This document shows, piece after piece, positions 7,878 to 15,278 of a stretch of 23,897 nucleotides of DNA (within the stretch, counting starts at the first letter, position 1; every line of letters begins with the position of its first letter). The notes beneath the pieces are model-generated. The model did no database searches, was not told the DNA's origin, and saw only the letters and a list, made by a program, of their open reading frames with translations. This DNA is from UBA1231 sp045652765. GTDB taxonomy: Bacteria > Bacillota_I > Bacilli_A > ML615J-28 > CAG-313. The translations under genes were made by a program, and so were the position numbers. The stretch spans positions 1 through 23,897 of the forward strand of contig JAZOLG010000025.1 of the NCBI GenBank assembly GCA_045652765.1. The letters run 5' to 3'.

Positions 7878-8063
7878 ATCTTACCTCAAATTAAAATACA
7901 CCTAGAGGATTAACCCTCTAGGTGTATTACGAAGTGTAAAAAATATACATTTATAATGCAACTAGCTGATAATTATGTGCTTTTGATATAAAAGCTAATT
8001 GCATAATTATGCTCAAGGATTAAATCCTATCTTGTAATGTTTTATTTATTTTTCTATATTATA
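7878..8063 (-). promoter_or_regulatory. Structured 5' leader of the ABC importer operon (candidate attenuator or riboswitch-like RNA)
   Basis: Between the preceding operon (ends 8109) and the importer start, the transcript can fold several hairpins. An 11-bp stem pairs 7956-7966 with 7994-8004 and includes one G-U pair. Within it a small hairpin GCTTTT/AAAAGC (7979-7984 with 7990-7995) competes for the edge. A short AGGAT/ATCCT hairpin sits at 8014-8028. It ends in the terminator-like hairpin at 7895-7928. A possible -10 (TATAAT at 8058-8063) has no good -35. I do not recognise a known riboswitch or T-box consensus. Confidence 0.4.
7893..7930 (-). terminator. Terminator-like hairpin directly before the ABC importer ribosome site
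   Basis: A perfect 14-bp stem (7895-7908 with 7915-7928) with a 6-nt loop, the strongest hairpin in the window. In the transcript it is followed by a weak U tract (TATTTTAATTT) and, about 8 nt later, by the TTGAGG ribosome site. Because no promoter fits between it and the gene, the importer must be transcribed through it. It therefore acts either as an attenuator or as a translation-modulating structure, unless it merely ends leaky transcription of the preceding operon. Confidence 0.6.
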
Positions 8064-8108
8064 TATTAATGTTACATATTATGCATCTAATATACGTATG
8101 AAAACGTT

Positions 8109-8744
8109 CTACTTATTAATCTTCTTAATAAACTTTCTAATAAGTAATCCACATATTATACCAATTAAGCCAGGAAGTAAACCAAAGAAAATATATTGAT
8201 ATTGAATATGCAAATTAGAAATACCTAATGTTAAATGATAATGGAATACGACAATACATGAAAAAAATAGTACATAAGTAAATAATAATTTAATTTTTGT
8301 TTTAGAAATTAATATCCCAAAACCAAATAATACAATTGGAAATAAAATATAGTAAACAACGATACTATACCCTAATGCCCATGAGCTATTCATAACCCAA
8401 AAGAAAAGAACAGTTAAAGCAAACAAAAAGACAAATCCAATCATCGCAAGTATAATGTCAATACCTTTATTTTGTTTTTCTAACAAACTCATTATTCTTA
8501 CAATAAAAACTAATATACTTGCTAGCATTACTAAAATACAACCAACAATTCTTATTGTTATTAATATAACATCAATATAATTAATTGAATTATAATAATC
8601 ATTCGGATGCATCAAATTAGAAGGAATAATTGCAGACATCGCATAAAGAGTTATTCCCATAACTAAAAAGATTAACGCAATAATTAGAAATATTTTATCA
8701 ATTAGTTTCCCCTTATGGTAATGATTAATAATTACATCTTCCAT
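8109..8744 (-). CDS. Multi-spanning membrane protein of unknown function
   Basis: A 211-residue protein with about six hydrophobic membrane segments (near 17-39, 57-84, 97-118, 125-147, 151-170, 184-204) and short basic loops, ending in a lysine-rich tail. I do not recognise a family. The ATG at 8744 is chosen because AGGTG lies 6 nt before it; an in-frame TTG at 8762 would extend it by six residues but has no ribosome site. With this start there is a 10-nt gap to the end of the DUF1461-like gene, so it is the last gene of a four-gene operon beginning at 11335. No terminator is seen directly after the stop; the next hairpin is the one at 7895-7928. The pairing with another membrane protein suggests, weakly, that the two work together in the membrane. 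Confidence 0.8.
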   Translation of the reverse strand: MEDVIINHYHKGKLIDKIFLIIALIFLVMGITLYAMSAIIPSNLMHPNDYYNSINYIDVILITIRIVGCILVMLASILVFIVRIMSLLEKQNKGIDIILAMIGFVFLFALTVLFFWVMNSSWALGYSIVVYYILFPIVLFGFGILISKTKIKLLFTYVLFFSCIVVFHYHLTLGISNLHIQYQYIFFGLLPGLIGIICGLLIRKFIKKINK

Positions 8745-8754
8745 AAAGCACCTA

Positions 8755-9600
8755 TTATTCAATTACTTTCTTCTTAAAAATTTTTTGTGATATTTTATCA
8801 CCATAAATTCTAGCTAAAATAGTTGATACTAACCATAAAGTCAACATTGAAATTAATACAATAACAACAATAACAACAGCTGTTATAAATAAGTCTAATG
8901 TTAATACTTCAGTTAAAATATCGTTAAAGAATGAACCTGCTACTTTTTCTGGTTGGAACATAAATAGTAAGTGATGTATATCTCGCCAAAGGGTATCTAG
9001 GAACCAATCTACTTGCATTGGAATTTGTTCTTTAACCATATGACTTAGTACTACTAATAAGAAAATACCTATTAATAAGAAGACAACACCATAAAATATT
9101 AATGTAACACTCAAAAGAGCTTTTTTTACATGTTTCATTCGTTTTAAGAAATAAATAATCATTCCAATCATTCCAGCTAATGCAACAGCAGATATTATAC
9201 GATATACCGTAAATAATACTTTGACATCTTTCATGTGTGTAACCGCAACATCACCAAAGACATTAACGTTATCTTGAAGTGTTCCATTTACTAATACGTC
9301 ATCCATTTTAAGTTCAAATGTATCTTTACCTTTAAATAAGTAATCAATTATATGATCAATTATAACATCTAGTTGATCATCAGTAAAATATGTACTATTA
9401 TATCTAGTACCACCAATATAACGAAATCTTTTTTGAACTAGTGTACCATCTTCATAATGTGCATAGATTTCATTTTTTCCAAATTGTTTTTGATAATATG
9501 TTTTACTTTTCGCAATCGGTACAGCAGATATCCAAATTGCAACTAAAACTAAACATATGTTAAATAAAACAATTAATATTTTATCAAGTACTTTCATCAT
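8755..9600 (-). CDS. DUF1461 / TIGR01906-like integral membrane protein
   Basis: A 281-residue membrane protein with an N-terminal membrane segment (7-27), an extracytoplasmic domain of about 100 residues, then three further segments (about 129-152, 161-186, 236-264). The sequence FGDVAVTHMKDVKVLF (115-130) resembles the conserved HM-DVK block just before the second segment of the DUF1461 family. The loop after segment three, with HHLLF and ending near TLDLF (235-238), also fits. The function of this family is not established. Its start codon overlaps the stop of the SGNH hydrolase gene (TAATG), so translation is probably coupled; a second ATG three bases on is equally possible. Family assignment is from memory of motif pattern and moderately sure. 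Confidence 0.78.
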   Translation of the reverse strand: MMKVLDKILIVLFNICLVLVAIWISAVPIAKSKTYYQKQFGKNEIYAHYEDGTLVQKRFRYIGGTRYNSTYFTDDQLDVIIDHIIDYLFKGKDTFELKMDDVLVNGTLQDNVNVFGDVAVTHMKDVKVLFTVYRIISAVALAGMIGMIIYFLKRMKHVKKALLSVTLIFYGVVFLLIGIFLLVVLSHMVKEQIPMQVDWFLDTLWRDIHHLLFMFQPEKVAGSFFNDILTEVLTLDLFITAVVIVVIVLISMLTLWLVSTILARIYGDKISQKIFKKKVIE

Positions 9601-10901
9601 TATGCCTCATCGCTCATATCGCGAACTAATGCACGATAAAATACATCACCAATTTGTAAGTATCCCGCCATTGTTGGATGTACACCATTTGTTCCAACTT
9701 TTTCCATTATTTCACTTCTTGCATTAACTGGTGTATCCTGACTTGGCATATTATATTCTACATCAAATTGAGCTTTCATATCAATGTATCGACAAAAATC
9801 TTTGTATTCATCTCTTTCACAAAGTTTTTCTAAATACTCGTTGTAGTGATATGCAGTGCTTACTTCTCCAAAGACATCTGAGTATGGTCCGGATGCGCCA
9901 TAGTTAGCCGCAATACCCCCATTTATAGACGGGCTTTGAATACCAATGAAACGGATTTTAGCATCTTTGTAAGATAATCTAATTTGTTCAATAATTGTAA
10001 CAATAAAAGGTTCATAGTGTGAAAAATCAAAGTTATATGGTTGATATTGTCCATTCCATGTTAATAATATGTAAACATAGTCAATTCCTTCAAAATTGTT
10101 ATCTTCACAATATTTTTTAAAATTCGGTCCATCAATTGATTCATCATAAAATGGATTACCTTTTTCAAAGTAGAATTTAAGAACATTAAGGGTTTCTTGA
10201 TGTTTTGCACCATCAACATGTTCAAAAACTTCACCAACTTTTGGCAGACAAGAATAGTTTCCTGTTCCTCTTTTAAATTTTAAACGTTTGTCTTCAATTG
10301 ATTCTAATACCCAATTTAAATTATTTGATTTCCAAATACTGTGTTGATCATTTTCATCTAAGTTATGTGAATCTACCTCAATCCAAACTGATGAAGTAGT
10401 TGATACTGCTTCATTTTTTACAAAATGACGCCATTGCCATCCCCCGTAACCTTCGTATCCTACTTCTTCTTTTTGCATTGTGCCAATAAAGTTTAGTGTA
10501 TCACTAAATCCTAATCCAATAGGATTTCCATCACATTTTGTAAAGCGACGATATCCCTCATATGGCCATACACCATTAAATGTAAGTGAATCACCAAAAC
10601 ATAAGATATTAATTTTTCTCTTTGGCGCTACAGGTTTTACAACATGCAATGTGGTAGTTGCAGTTTCAATTTCATTATGATAATCATCATATAAAGTAAT
10701 CGTTAATGGATAATCTCCTACTTCTGCTTCGGTTGGCGTATAAGTATAGTATCTTGGATACGGTCTTCCTTTTGGTGATGAAACATGAATATAGTATTTA
10801 TAAGGATTCATCGATCTAATTACACCACGATAAAATAATTCAAATTTATCACCGACAACTAAATCATAATTTTTAGCTAAATATAATAATTTATCTTGCA
10901 C
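9600..10901 (-). CDS. SGNH/GDSL-family hydrolase with N-terminal Ig-like domain, no signal peptide
   Basis: A predicted serine esterase or acylhydrolase. Numbering here is from the upstream GTG at 10910. An N-terminal beta-rich, Ig-like region (about 10-92) ends in TTTLHVVKP. The SGNH fold follows: block I with S108 in CFGDSLTFNG, a glycine block near GYGGWQW (154-160), N286 in LTWNG, and H411 in NGVHPTMAGY. The position three before the histidine is N408 where most SGNH enzymes have Asp. No secretion signal is visible, so it is probably cytoplasmic although Ig-like domains usually sit outside. The GTG at 10901 is chosen because AGAGG, overlapping the stop of the cytidine deaminase-like gene, lies 8 nt before it; the GTG at 10910 overlaps that ribosome site. 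It is the second gene of a four-gene operon. Substrate unknown. Confidence 0.85.
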   Translation of the reverse strand: MQDKLLYLAKNYDLVVGDKFELFYRGVIRSMNPYKYYIHVSSPKGRPYPRYYTYTPTEAEVGDYPLTITLYDDYHNEIETATTTLHVVKPVAPKRKINILCFGDSLTFNGVWPYEGYRRFTKCDGNPIGLGFSDTLNFIGTMQKEEVGYEGYGGWQWRHFVKNEAVSTTSSVWIEVDSHNLDENDQHSIWKSNNLNWVLESIEDKRLKFKRGTGNYSCLPKVGEVFEHVDGAKHQETLNVLKFYFEKGNPFYDESIDGPNFKKYCEDNNFEGIDYVYILLTWNGQYQPYNFDFSHYEPFIVTIIEQIRLSYKDAKIRFIGIQSPSINGGIAANYGASGPYSDVFGEVSTAYHYNEYLEKLCERDEYKDFCRYIDMKAQFDVEYNMPSQDTPVNARSEIMEKVGTNGVHPTMAGYLQIGDVFYRALVRDMSDEA

Positions 10902-10912
10902 TTTACTCACCT

Positions 10913-11335
10913 CTATTTGTTATATCTTTCCATTCCCCACCAATTAGGGATTAATTCTTTAAGCTTAATCGTTTTTCTAGTATTATAATCTGTTAGTATT
11001 TCTGTTTCTTGGTTTCTAATATCTAGTTGCATTAAAAATTCGCGACATGCCCCACAAGGTAAAAAATTACCTTCTTCATATGGCGGAACATCGCGCATCA
11101 CAAGGATTCTTTTAATAAATGTTTGATGACTATTAACAATCATATTGATAGCTGCAATTCGTTCTGCACATAAATTTAAAACACCACTTGCGCCCTCAAT
11201 ACAAAATCCTGTATAAATTGTGCCATCTTCAGCCTCAATTGCACAAGCAACATGATTGCTATAGAAAAATGGTGATAAATCCTCAGGATGATATTCTTTT
11301 TCTGCAAGTTCTAATAATTTAGTCCAAATATCCAT
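10913..11335 (-). CDS. Cytidine deaminase-like zinc hydrolase
   Basis: A 140-residue protein, the usual length of tetrameric cytidine deaminases. It has the zinc and proton-shuttle motif C56-A57-E58 in NLCAERIAA and the second zinc pair C94/C97 in LPCGACREF. The block EGASGVLNLCAER corresponds to ENASYGLTICAER of classical Cdd. The expected reaction is hydrolytic deamination of cytidine or deoxycytidine to the uridine form. The N-terminal substrate loop (FFYSNHVACAIEAEDG) departs from the usual pattern, and the ending IPNWWG replaces LLPxxF, so a related deaminase (blasticidin S-type or modified nucleoside) is possible. It is the first gene of a tight operon with SGNH hydrolase (2-11 nt spacing) and two membrane proteins, which is not the usual context of pyrimidine salvage genes. 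It has its own strong promoter. Confidence 0.85.
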   Translation of the reverse strand: MDIWTKLLELAEKEYHPEDLSPFFYSNHVACAIEAEDGTIYTGFCIEGASGVLNLCAERIAAINMIVNSHQTFIKRILVMRDVPPYEEGNFLPCGACREFLMQLDIRNQETEILTDYNTRKTIKLKELIPNWWGMERYNK

Positions 11336-11355
11336 AATTAACTCCTATTACATAA

Positions 11356-11384
11356 ATTATAACATAATTTATTATAATATTCAA
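11356..11384 (-). promoter_or_regulatory. Promoter of the deaminase/SGNH/DUF1461 operon
   Basis: On the minus strand TTGAAT (11379-11384), a 17-nt spacer, and TATAAT (11356-11361) with an extended -10 TG (TGTTATAAT). It is followed by a GGAG ribosome site before the ATG at 11335. Confidence 0.75.
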
Positions 11385-11387
11385 GAA

Positions 11388-11418
11388 ATAAAAAAAGCAT
11401 CTATTATTAGATGCTTTA
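11388..11418 (-). terminator. Rho-independent terminator of the LRR/membrane-protein operon
   Basis: A perfect 10-bp stem (11394-11403 with 11408-11417) with a 4-nt loop, followed in the transcript by a run of U. It lies just after the stop of the membrane protein gene at 11427. Confidence 0.87.
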
Positions 11419-11426
11419 AATATAAC

Positions 11427-12251
11427 TTACGCCGTTTCGGTTTCTTCAGTTGGATTTGTTGAATCATCTATCTCTTGATTTTCGACTACTTCGTCTTTCA
11501 AATCATCTTGTTTTACTACTTCTAATTCTTGATTATTTTTTTCATTTTTCGCTTCTTCATAATTGTTTAATATTTGTAAAATATAATTAAATTCGAAGCC
11601 TAATGCCAATACTAAACCTACACCTAATAAATACACAATAAGTGTCATCCAATAAGAATTAAACAAATTAAACATGTAAATTCCATAATCACGGTGTGGT
11701 CCCATCCCAAAATAATTTTGATTAAATGTAAAATTCATAAATAAAACAAACGCAATAACTGAATACATATAAATAAATGCTCGAATTAAACTTTTTGCAT
11801 TTAAAAGAACTTGCCCACTGACTATTAAGTAAATACCAAACAAACTACAGTTTAAATGTAATAATGTATCAAGTACAAATAATAGTGATGCATTAGAACG
11901 ATATGAAACTAAGTAAGCATGTTGTGGACTTACAAGCATAGCAACAAACATTCCTAGTGATAAAAAAGCTACAGCACTAAATTGAGCATCTTTGATTTTT
12001 TTACTAAATAAGTATGATAAAGGTAATGTTGTAAAGGTAAAAGGTGATATTTGATCAAATGTTAATGATATAAATTTTCCGTTATTTCGATTAAAATCAT
12101 TTATATAATACGCAACGAATAACAAAACATTTATAATTATAAATATTAAATTTGTTATTTTTGGATTCATCATTTTATGGAACAACAAAATTGTCACCAT
12201 TAATGTAAAATACACAACAACACAAATAATTAACATTGTTAACATTGGCAT
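11427..12251 (-). CDS. Multi-spanning membrane protein (possibly YwaF/TMEM164-like) with acidic cytoplasmic tail
   Basis: A 274-residue protein with six or seven membrane segments (about 5-25, 33-51, 70-84, 92-109, 126-148, 154-174, 200-222) and a hydrophilic, Glu-rich C-terminal tail from about 230 to the end. The spacing of a TLPLSYLF segment, a conserved-looking HLNCSLFGIYL segment and NFTFNQNYFGMGPH vaguely recalls the YwaF/TMEM164 integral membrane family, but I cannot confirm that without a profile search. The gene starts 18 nt after the stop of the leucine-rich-repeat gene, with AAGGAAG upstream of the ATG, and is followed by a terminator, so the two form an operon. No function can be assigned. 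Confidence 0.78.
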   Translation of the reverse strand: MPMLTMLIICVVVYFTLMVTILLFHKMMNPKITNLIFIIINVLLFVAYYINDFNRNNGKFISLTFDQISPFTFTTLPLSYLFSKKIKDAQFSAVAFLSLGMFVAMLVSPQHAYLVSYRSNASLLFVLDTLLHLNCSLFGIYLIVSGQVLLNAKSLIRAFIYMYSVIAFVLFMNFTFNQNYFGMGPHRDYGIYMFNLFNSYWMTLIVYLLGVGLVLALGFEFNYILQILNNYEEAKNEKNNQELEVVKQDDLKDEVVENQEIDDSTNPTEETETA

Positions 12252-12269
12252 ATCATTTTACTTCCTTTC

Positions 12270-13637
12270 TTACTTAGAAAATGAATCTTCGAAATCCTCG
12301 TCCCATCCTTCATCAATTTCTGGAATTTCTGGTAATACAAGTCCTGGATCTTTAATTGAAGGTATATCAAATATATCATCACCTGGACGTATAATTGGCC
12401 AGTCAATAATAGGTCGATCAATTTCATTATTTCCATTATTAGTAGGATTATTAATTTCATCAAAGTCATCAGTATATTCTGTTAAACTTATACTATATGC
12501 GATTTTACCATCTTCATTAATAATCATTAAAATATTGTTTTCAACTAAATAATTTTTGTTTTCGGCATTAACTGTAATTGATTCAATTCCACTACAATTT
12601 TGAAAAGCATTCTCCGGAATATCTTTTAAATTTTTCCCGATTGTTAATGTTTTTAAATTAACACAATTCGCAAAACATGCATTTCCAATAGTTGTTAATT
12701 CATCCCCTAATGTTATAGATTCTAAACTTGTACAATTAACAAAAGCTGTATCACCAATTTCTTTGATTCCGTTTGGAACAATTAGTTCTTTTAAACCACT
12801 ACAATTTCTAAATGCATCATTATTTATTTTAGTTAACTCATCTGAAAGTGTAACTTTTTCTAGATTAGCACAGTTATAAAAAGCATTAGCAGCTACTTCA
12901 AAACTTCCATTAACATAAATTTCTTTAAGTGATTCCGGAACATATTTCGAATTATAAACAAATTCACTTCCACCAAAGAAATAACCTAAATGTTCATTAC
13001 TAGCTTTTTCTTCATTTCCAAGGTCACTACCGATAAATGGAACTGTAATTTTTTCTATTTTTTCACAACCTTTTAAGATATTAGTACCAATTACTTCAAC
13101 AGTTGAAGGTATTTCTAATACTTCTAAATTTGTACAGCCACTAAAAGCATTATTACCAATAGATAATAAACCATCAAGTAAATAAATACCAGTTATTCTT
13201 TCACAGTTTTGGAAAGCACCATCTTTTATCCCAAGTACTCTCATATTGTTATAGTTTGCACCGATATAAATATCACCAGAAATATTTTTATAACACCCAC
13301 TAATTAAACAATAATTACTATTACCAATGAACTCAAATTCAATTCCATAAGATGTTTCATATTCCCAAATAGCTGTAATTGTTTGATCTTTAGTAATTCT
13401 TTTATAGCTTTCATCCCATTCTAATAAGAACGCACCATCTTTAGTAGCAATCGGTGGTACCGCATCTTGTCCATGTCTAACAGTTTGAACAAGTGAACCA
13501 CTAATATATGTTCCACCATTTAAATCAAATGTTACTGTATAAGATTTGCTTCCTGCAAATAATGTTAATAATACGATAGTAATAACAATAATAAATTCGA
13601 TTGAAATAAATAATAATAATTTCCAATGTTTTTTCAT
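12270..13637 (-). CDS. BspA-like leucine-rich-repeat protein, membrane-anchored, with InlB-type B-repeat
   Basis: A 455-residue surface protein. An N-terminal membrane segment (about 7-28) has no lipobox and is probably an uncleaved anchor. Residues about 33-94 form a single Listeria InlB-type repeat (TVTFDLNGG ... ITAIWEYE). From about 105 to 380 there are roughly seven to eight BspA-type repeats of the form AFxNCxxLExITLxxxLxxIGxx. A Pro/Asp-rich acidic tail with no LPXTG sorting signal completes it. BspA-like proteins are commonly involved in adhesion to host or other cells. The ATG at 13637 is supported by GGAGG 8 nt upstream; an in-frame TTG at 13652 overlaps that ribosome site and is not used here. 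It has its own near-consensus promoter and is followed after 18 nt by a membrane protein gene. Ligand unknown. Confidence 0.9.
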   Translation of the reverse strand: MKKHWKLLLFISIEFIIVITIVLLTLFAGSKSYTVTFDLNGGTYISGSLVQTVRHGQDAVPPIATKDGAFLLEWDESYKRITKDQTITAIWEYETSYGIEFEFIGNSNYCLISGCYKNISGDIYIGANYNNMRVLGIKDGAFQNCERITGIYLLDGLLSIGNNAFSGCTNLEVLEIPSTVEVIGTNILKGCEKIEKITVPFIGSDLGNEEKASNEHLGYFFGGSEFVYNSKYVPESLKEIYVNGSFEVAANAFYNCANLEKVTLSDELTKINNDAFRNCSGLKELIVPNGIKEIGDTAFVNCTSLESITLGDELTTIGNACFANCVNLKTLTIGKNLKDIPENAFQNCSGIESITVNAENKNYLVENNILMIINEDGKIAYSISLTEYTDDFDEINNPTNNGNNEIDRPIIDWPIIRPGDDIFDIPSIKDPGLVLPEIPEIDEGWDEDFEDSFSK

Positions 13638-13664
13638 TATGTTTACCTCCAAAAATCTTAACTT

Positions 13665-13693
13665 ATTATATCAAATTTTTCTTATTTTTGCAA
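13665..13693 (-). promoter_or_regulatory. Promoter of the LRR/membrane-protein operon
   Basis: On the minus strand TTGCAA (13688-13693), a 17-nt spacer, and TATAAT (13665-13670) preceded by TGA, an extended -10. It lies about 28 bases before the ATG at 13637. Confidence 0.75.
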
Positions 13694-13719
13694 GTCACAT
13701 ATTAAATTACCAGAAAATA

Positions 13720-13748
13720 ACAAAAAACAGACTTAATAGTCTGTTTTA
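13720..13748 (-). terminator. Rho-independent terminator of the ASCH-pcp-yfcE operon
   Basis: A perfect 10-bp stem (13724-13733 with 13738-13747) with a 4-nt loop. The transcript continues with U residues, partly drawn from the stem. It overlaps the phosphoesterase stop codon at 13746-13748. Confidence 0.83.
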
Positions 13749-14279
13749 TATATTAATTTTATCAATCAAAGTTCCATCAATAGTATTTAACTGAATAGAT
13801 TTATCATCGATAATTAGATAACTATGAGGAGTATTATTTTTAGGTAAAGTAATTGATCCACTATTTACACAAATAGTATTGTTAATATTCTCAATAAATC
13901 CTGTATGAAAATGACCATAAACCAATACATCTACATCACTTGGAATATTATCTTTATTATAGTGATGACCATGAGTAAAATAAAATTTCTTATTGTTAAT
14001 TAATAAACAATAATGATCATTAAACCTAAACTCTGAAATCATTTCATCTACTTCCGCATCACAATTACCACGAATAACAATTAATTGATCTTTAATTAAA
14101 TTTAATGTTTTCGCAACTTCCATTGGATTATATTCTAAAGGTAGCGGATTTCTAGGACCATGATAATATAAATCACCTAATAATATAATTTTATCTGGTT
14201 TTTCTTTATTAACAATTTCCATTATTTTATTGGTATAGTACATAGAACCATGGATATCTGATACTACAAGGTATTTCAT
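13746..14279 (-). CDS. yfcE: YfcE/MJ0936-type calcineurin-like phosphodiesterase
   Basis: A 177-residue single-domain metallophosphoesterase of usual length for the YfcE family. All metal-binding blocks are present: D8 and H10 in VSDIHG, D36 in LLGDLYYHG, N72 in IRGNCDAE, H103 in THGHH, and H123/H125 in YGHFHTG. The segment VNSGSITLPKN (138-148) is also typical. Family members hydrolyse phosphodiesters, often with Mn2+, on model substrates; the biological substrate is not settled. It is the third gene of an operon, starting 2 nt after the stop of the pyrrolidone-carboxylate peptidase gene with TTAGGAG as ribosome site overlapping that stop. The assignment to the family is firm. Confidence 0.9.
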   Translation of the reverse strand: MKYLVVSDIHGSMYYTNKIMEIVNKEKPDKIILLGDLYYHGPRNPLPLEYNPMEVAKTLNLIKDQLIVIRGNCDAEVDEMISEFRFNDHYCLLINNKKFYFTHGHHYNKDNIPSDVDVLVYGHFHTGFIENINNTICVNSGSITLPKNNTPHSYLIIDDKSIQLNTIDGTLIDKINI

Positions 14280-14281
14280 AA

Positions 14282-14806
14282 TTATTCTCCTAATAATTCA
14301 ATTATTGTATTTATTATATTAGCATGTTTAATATAATTTTCTTCATTATTATTACATTCAGGAATATGAATAAACAATGATTTATTTGGATAATTTGATA
14401 ATAAATGATAGTACATATTATTACAAACAAATTTACCGGCATCTTTTGAAAATTGAATTGTTGATTTAAGTTTATCAACATCTACTTGTGTTTCAATTTC
14501 TACAAGTCCAAATTCGTTAATAACTTCATCTTTTTTTATTTGACCCAAATTATCACTTAAACTACAACTTGAAATATTTTTAGCAATAACTTCTAAAGTT
14601 AAAACATTTCTACTTCTCGCTTCACCTAAAGATATTATTAAATCATAACTTGATAAATCATATTTTAATACTATATCTTGATAACACTTATCATAAACAA
14701 CATCTATTATTTCTTTATCAACATTAACAATATATTTTAATACTTCTTGTGAATAATTAATATTATTTTTATTAAAAGGTTTAAAAGCAGTAACTAATAC
14801 TTTCAT
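14282..14806 (-). CDS. pcp: Pyrrolidone-carboxylate peptidase (pyroglutamyl peptidase I, peptidase C15), divergent
   Basis: A cytoplasmic cysteine peptidase that removes N-terminal pyroglutamate from peptides. All three catalytic residues of family C15 are in place (174-residue numbering): E72 in LTLEVIAKN, C128 in AGKFVCNNMYY and H147 in LFIHIPE. The N-terminus MKVLVTAFKPF matches the family's VLVTGFEPF. At 174 residues it is shorter than the usual 200-215 and has lost part of the middle, so it is divergent. The ATG at 14806 is preferred because AAGGAAC lies 6-7 nt before it; another ATG at 14821 overlaps the ASCH stop (TGATG) but has no ribosome site. It lies between the ASCH gene and the phosphoesterase gene in a tight operon. 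Confidence 0.85.
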   Translation of the reverse strand: MKVLVTAFKPFNKNNINYSQEVLKYIVNVDKEIIDVVYDKCYQDIVLKYDLSSYDLIISLGEARSRNVLTLEVIAKNISSCSLSDNLGQIKKDEVINEFGLVEIETQVDVDKLKSTIQFSKDAGKFVCNNMYYHLLSNYPNKSLFIHIPECNNNEENYIKHANIINTIIELLGE

Positions 14807-14820
14807 AATTGTTCCTTTCA

Positions 14821-15192
14821 TCAGTTAATTAATTCTATTTTAATTCCCAAAACACCATATTTTAAAATATTATCTATTGAATAGTATTGTTCCATATCAT
14901 GATAGTCAACTATGTCATCTTCATTATAACCAATACTAATTGGATCAAAATGTTTATATAATTCTTCAAATGTTGCATAAGGATATAAATTAATGATTTT
15001 ACACTTAATTGTTTCATTAGTCATTGTATTAGTAAAAATAATATAATCAGCTATTTTTAATAGTTGCCTTTTTTCATCATTTAAACGCATTTCAATCGTC
15101 TTAGTTTTGTTAACTATTTTTAGAAATGGATCGTTATTTAAGTTCATATAATGAACTTTTAACTCTAAGTTATCTATTACTTTTAGTCTCAT
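14821..15192 (-). CDS. ASCH-domain protein
   Basis: A 123-residue single-domain protein of the ASCH (ASC-1 homology) superfamily, a PUA-like beta-barrel thought to bind RNA or nucleotides; one branch (YqfB) hydrolyses N4-acetylcytidine. The conserved pattern is clear: PFLKIVNKTKTIEMRLNDEKR (22-42, with TIE-RL-DEKR as core), then DYIIFTN (49-55) and a late YYS...GVLGIKI block near the end. About 13 residues precede the usual start of the domain. The ATG at 15192 is retained because GGTGAT lies before it and no ribosome site precedes the internal Met16. It uses TGA as stop, overlapping a possible start of pcp. First gene of a three-gene operon. Role unknown. Confidence 0.87.
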   Translation of the reverse strand: MRLKVIDNLELKVHYMNLNNDPFLKIVNKTKTIEMRLNDEKRQLLKIADYIIFTNTMTNETIKCKIINLYPYATFEELYKHFDPISIGYNEDDIVDYHDMEQYYSIDNILKYGVLGIKIELIN

Positions 15193-15207
15193 TTTATCAC
15201 CAATATT

Positions 15208-15216
15208 ATTATATCA
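15208..15216 (-). promoter_or_regulatory. Extended -10 promoter of the ASCH-pcp-yfcE operon
   Basis: TGATATAAT on the minus strand (TATAAT at 15208-15213), only about 15 bases before the ATG at 15192, so the leader would be very short. The -35 is poor. Confidence 0.55.
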
Positions 15217-15234
15217 TACTAAACAAATATTTAA

Positions 15235-15268
15235 AAATAAAAAGCCTTAGTTAAAAAACTAAGGCTTA
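15235..15268 (-). terminator. Rho-independent terminator of the M3 peptidase gene
   Basis: A perfect 11-bp stem (15242-15252 with 15257-15267) with a 4-nt loop, followed in the transcript by TTTATTTTT. It sits 12-37 nt after the stop codon. Confidence 0.9.
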
Positions 15269-15278
15269 ATAATTATTA

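Noticed and set aside
8099..8112. A catabolite-response-element-like sequence TGAAAACGTTCTAC upstream of the ABC importer.
   Set aside because: It matches the cre consensus core but fails at the last two positions, overlaps the stop codon of the preceding gene, and nothing else supports CcpA control.
12239..12469. A 76-codon minus-strand frame overlapping the 3' end of the LRR gene.
   Set aside because: It is out of frame with the well-supported LRR gene, is low-complexity (Leu/Ile/Met-rich) and has no ribosome site.
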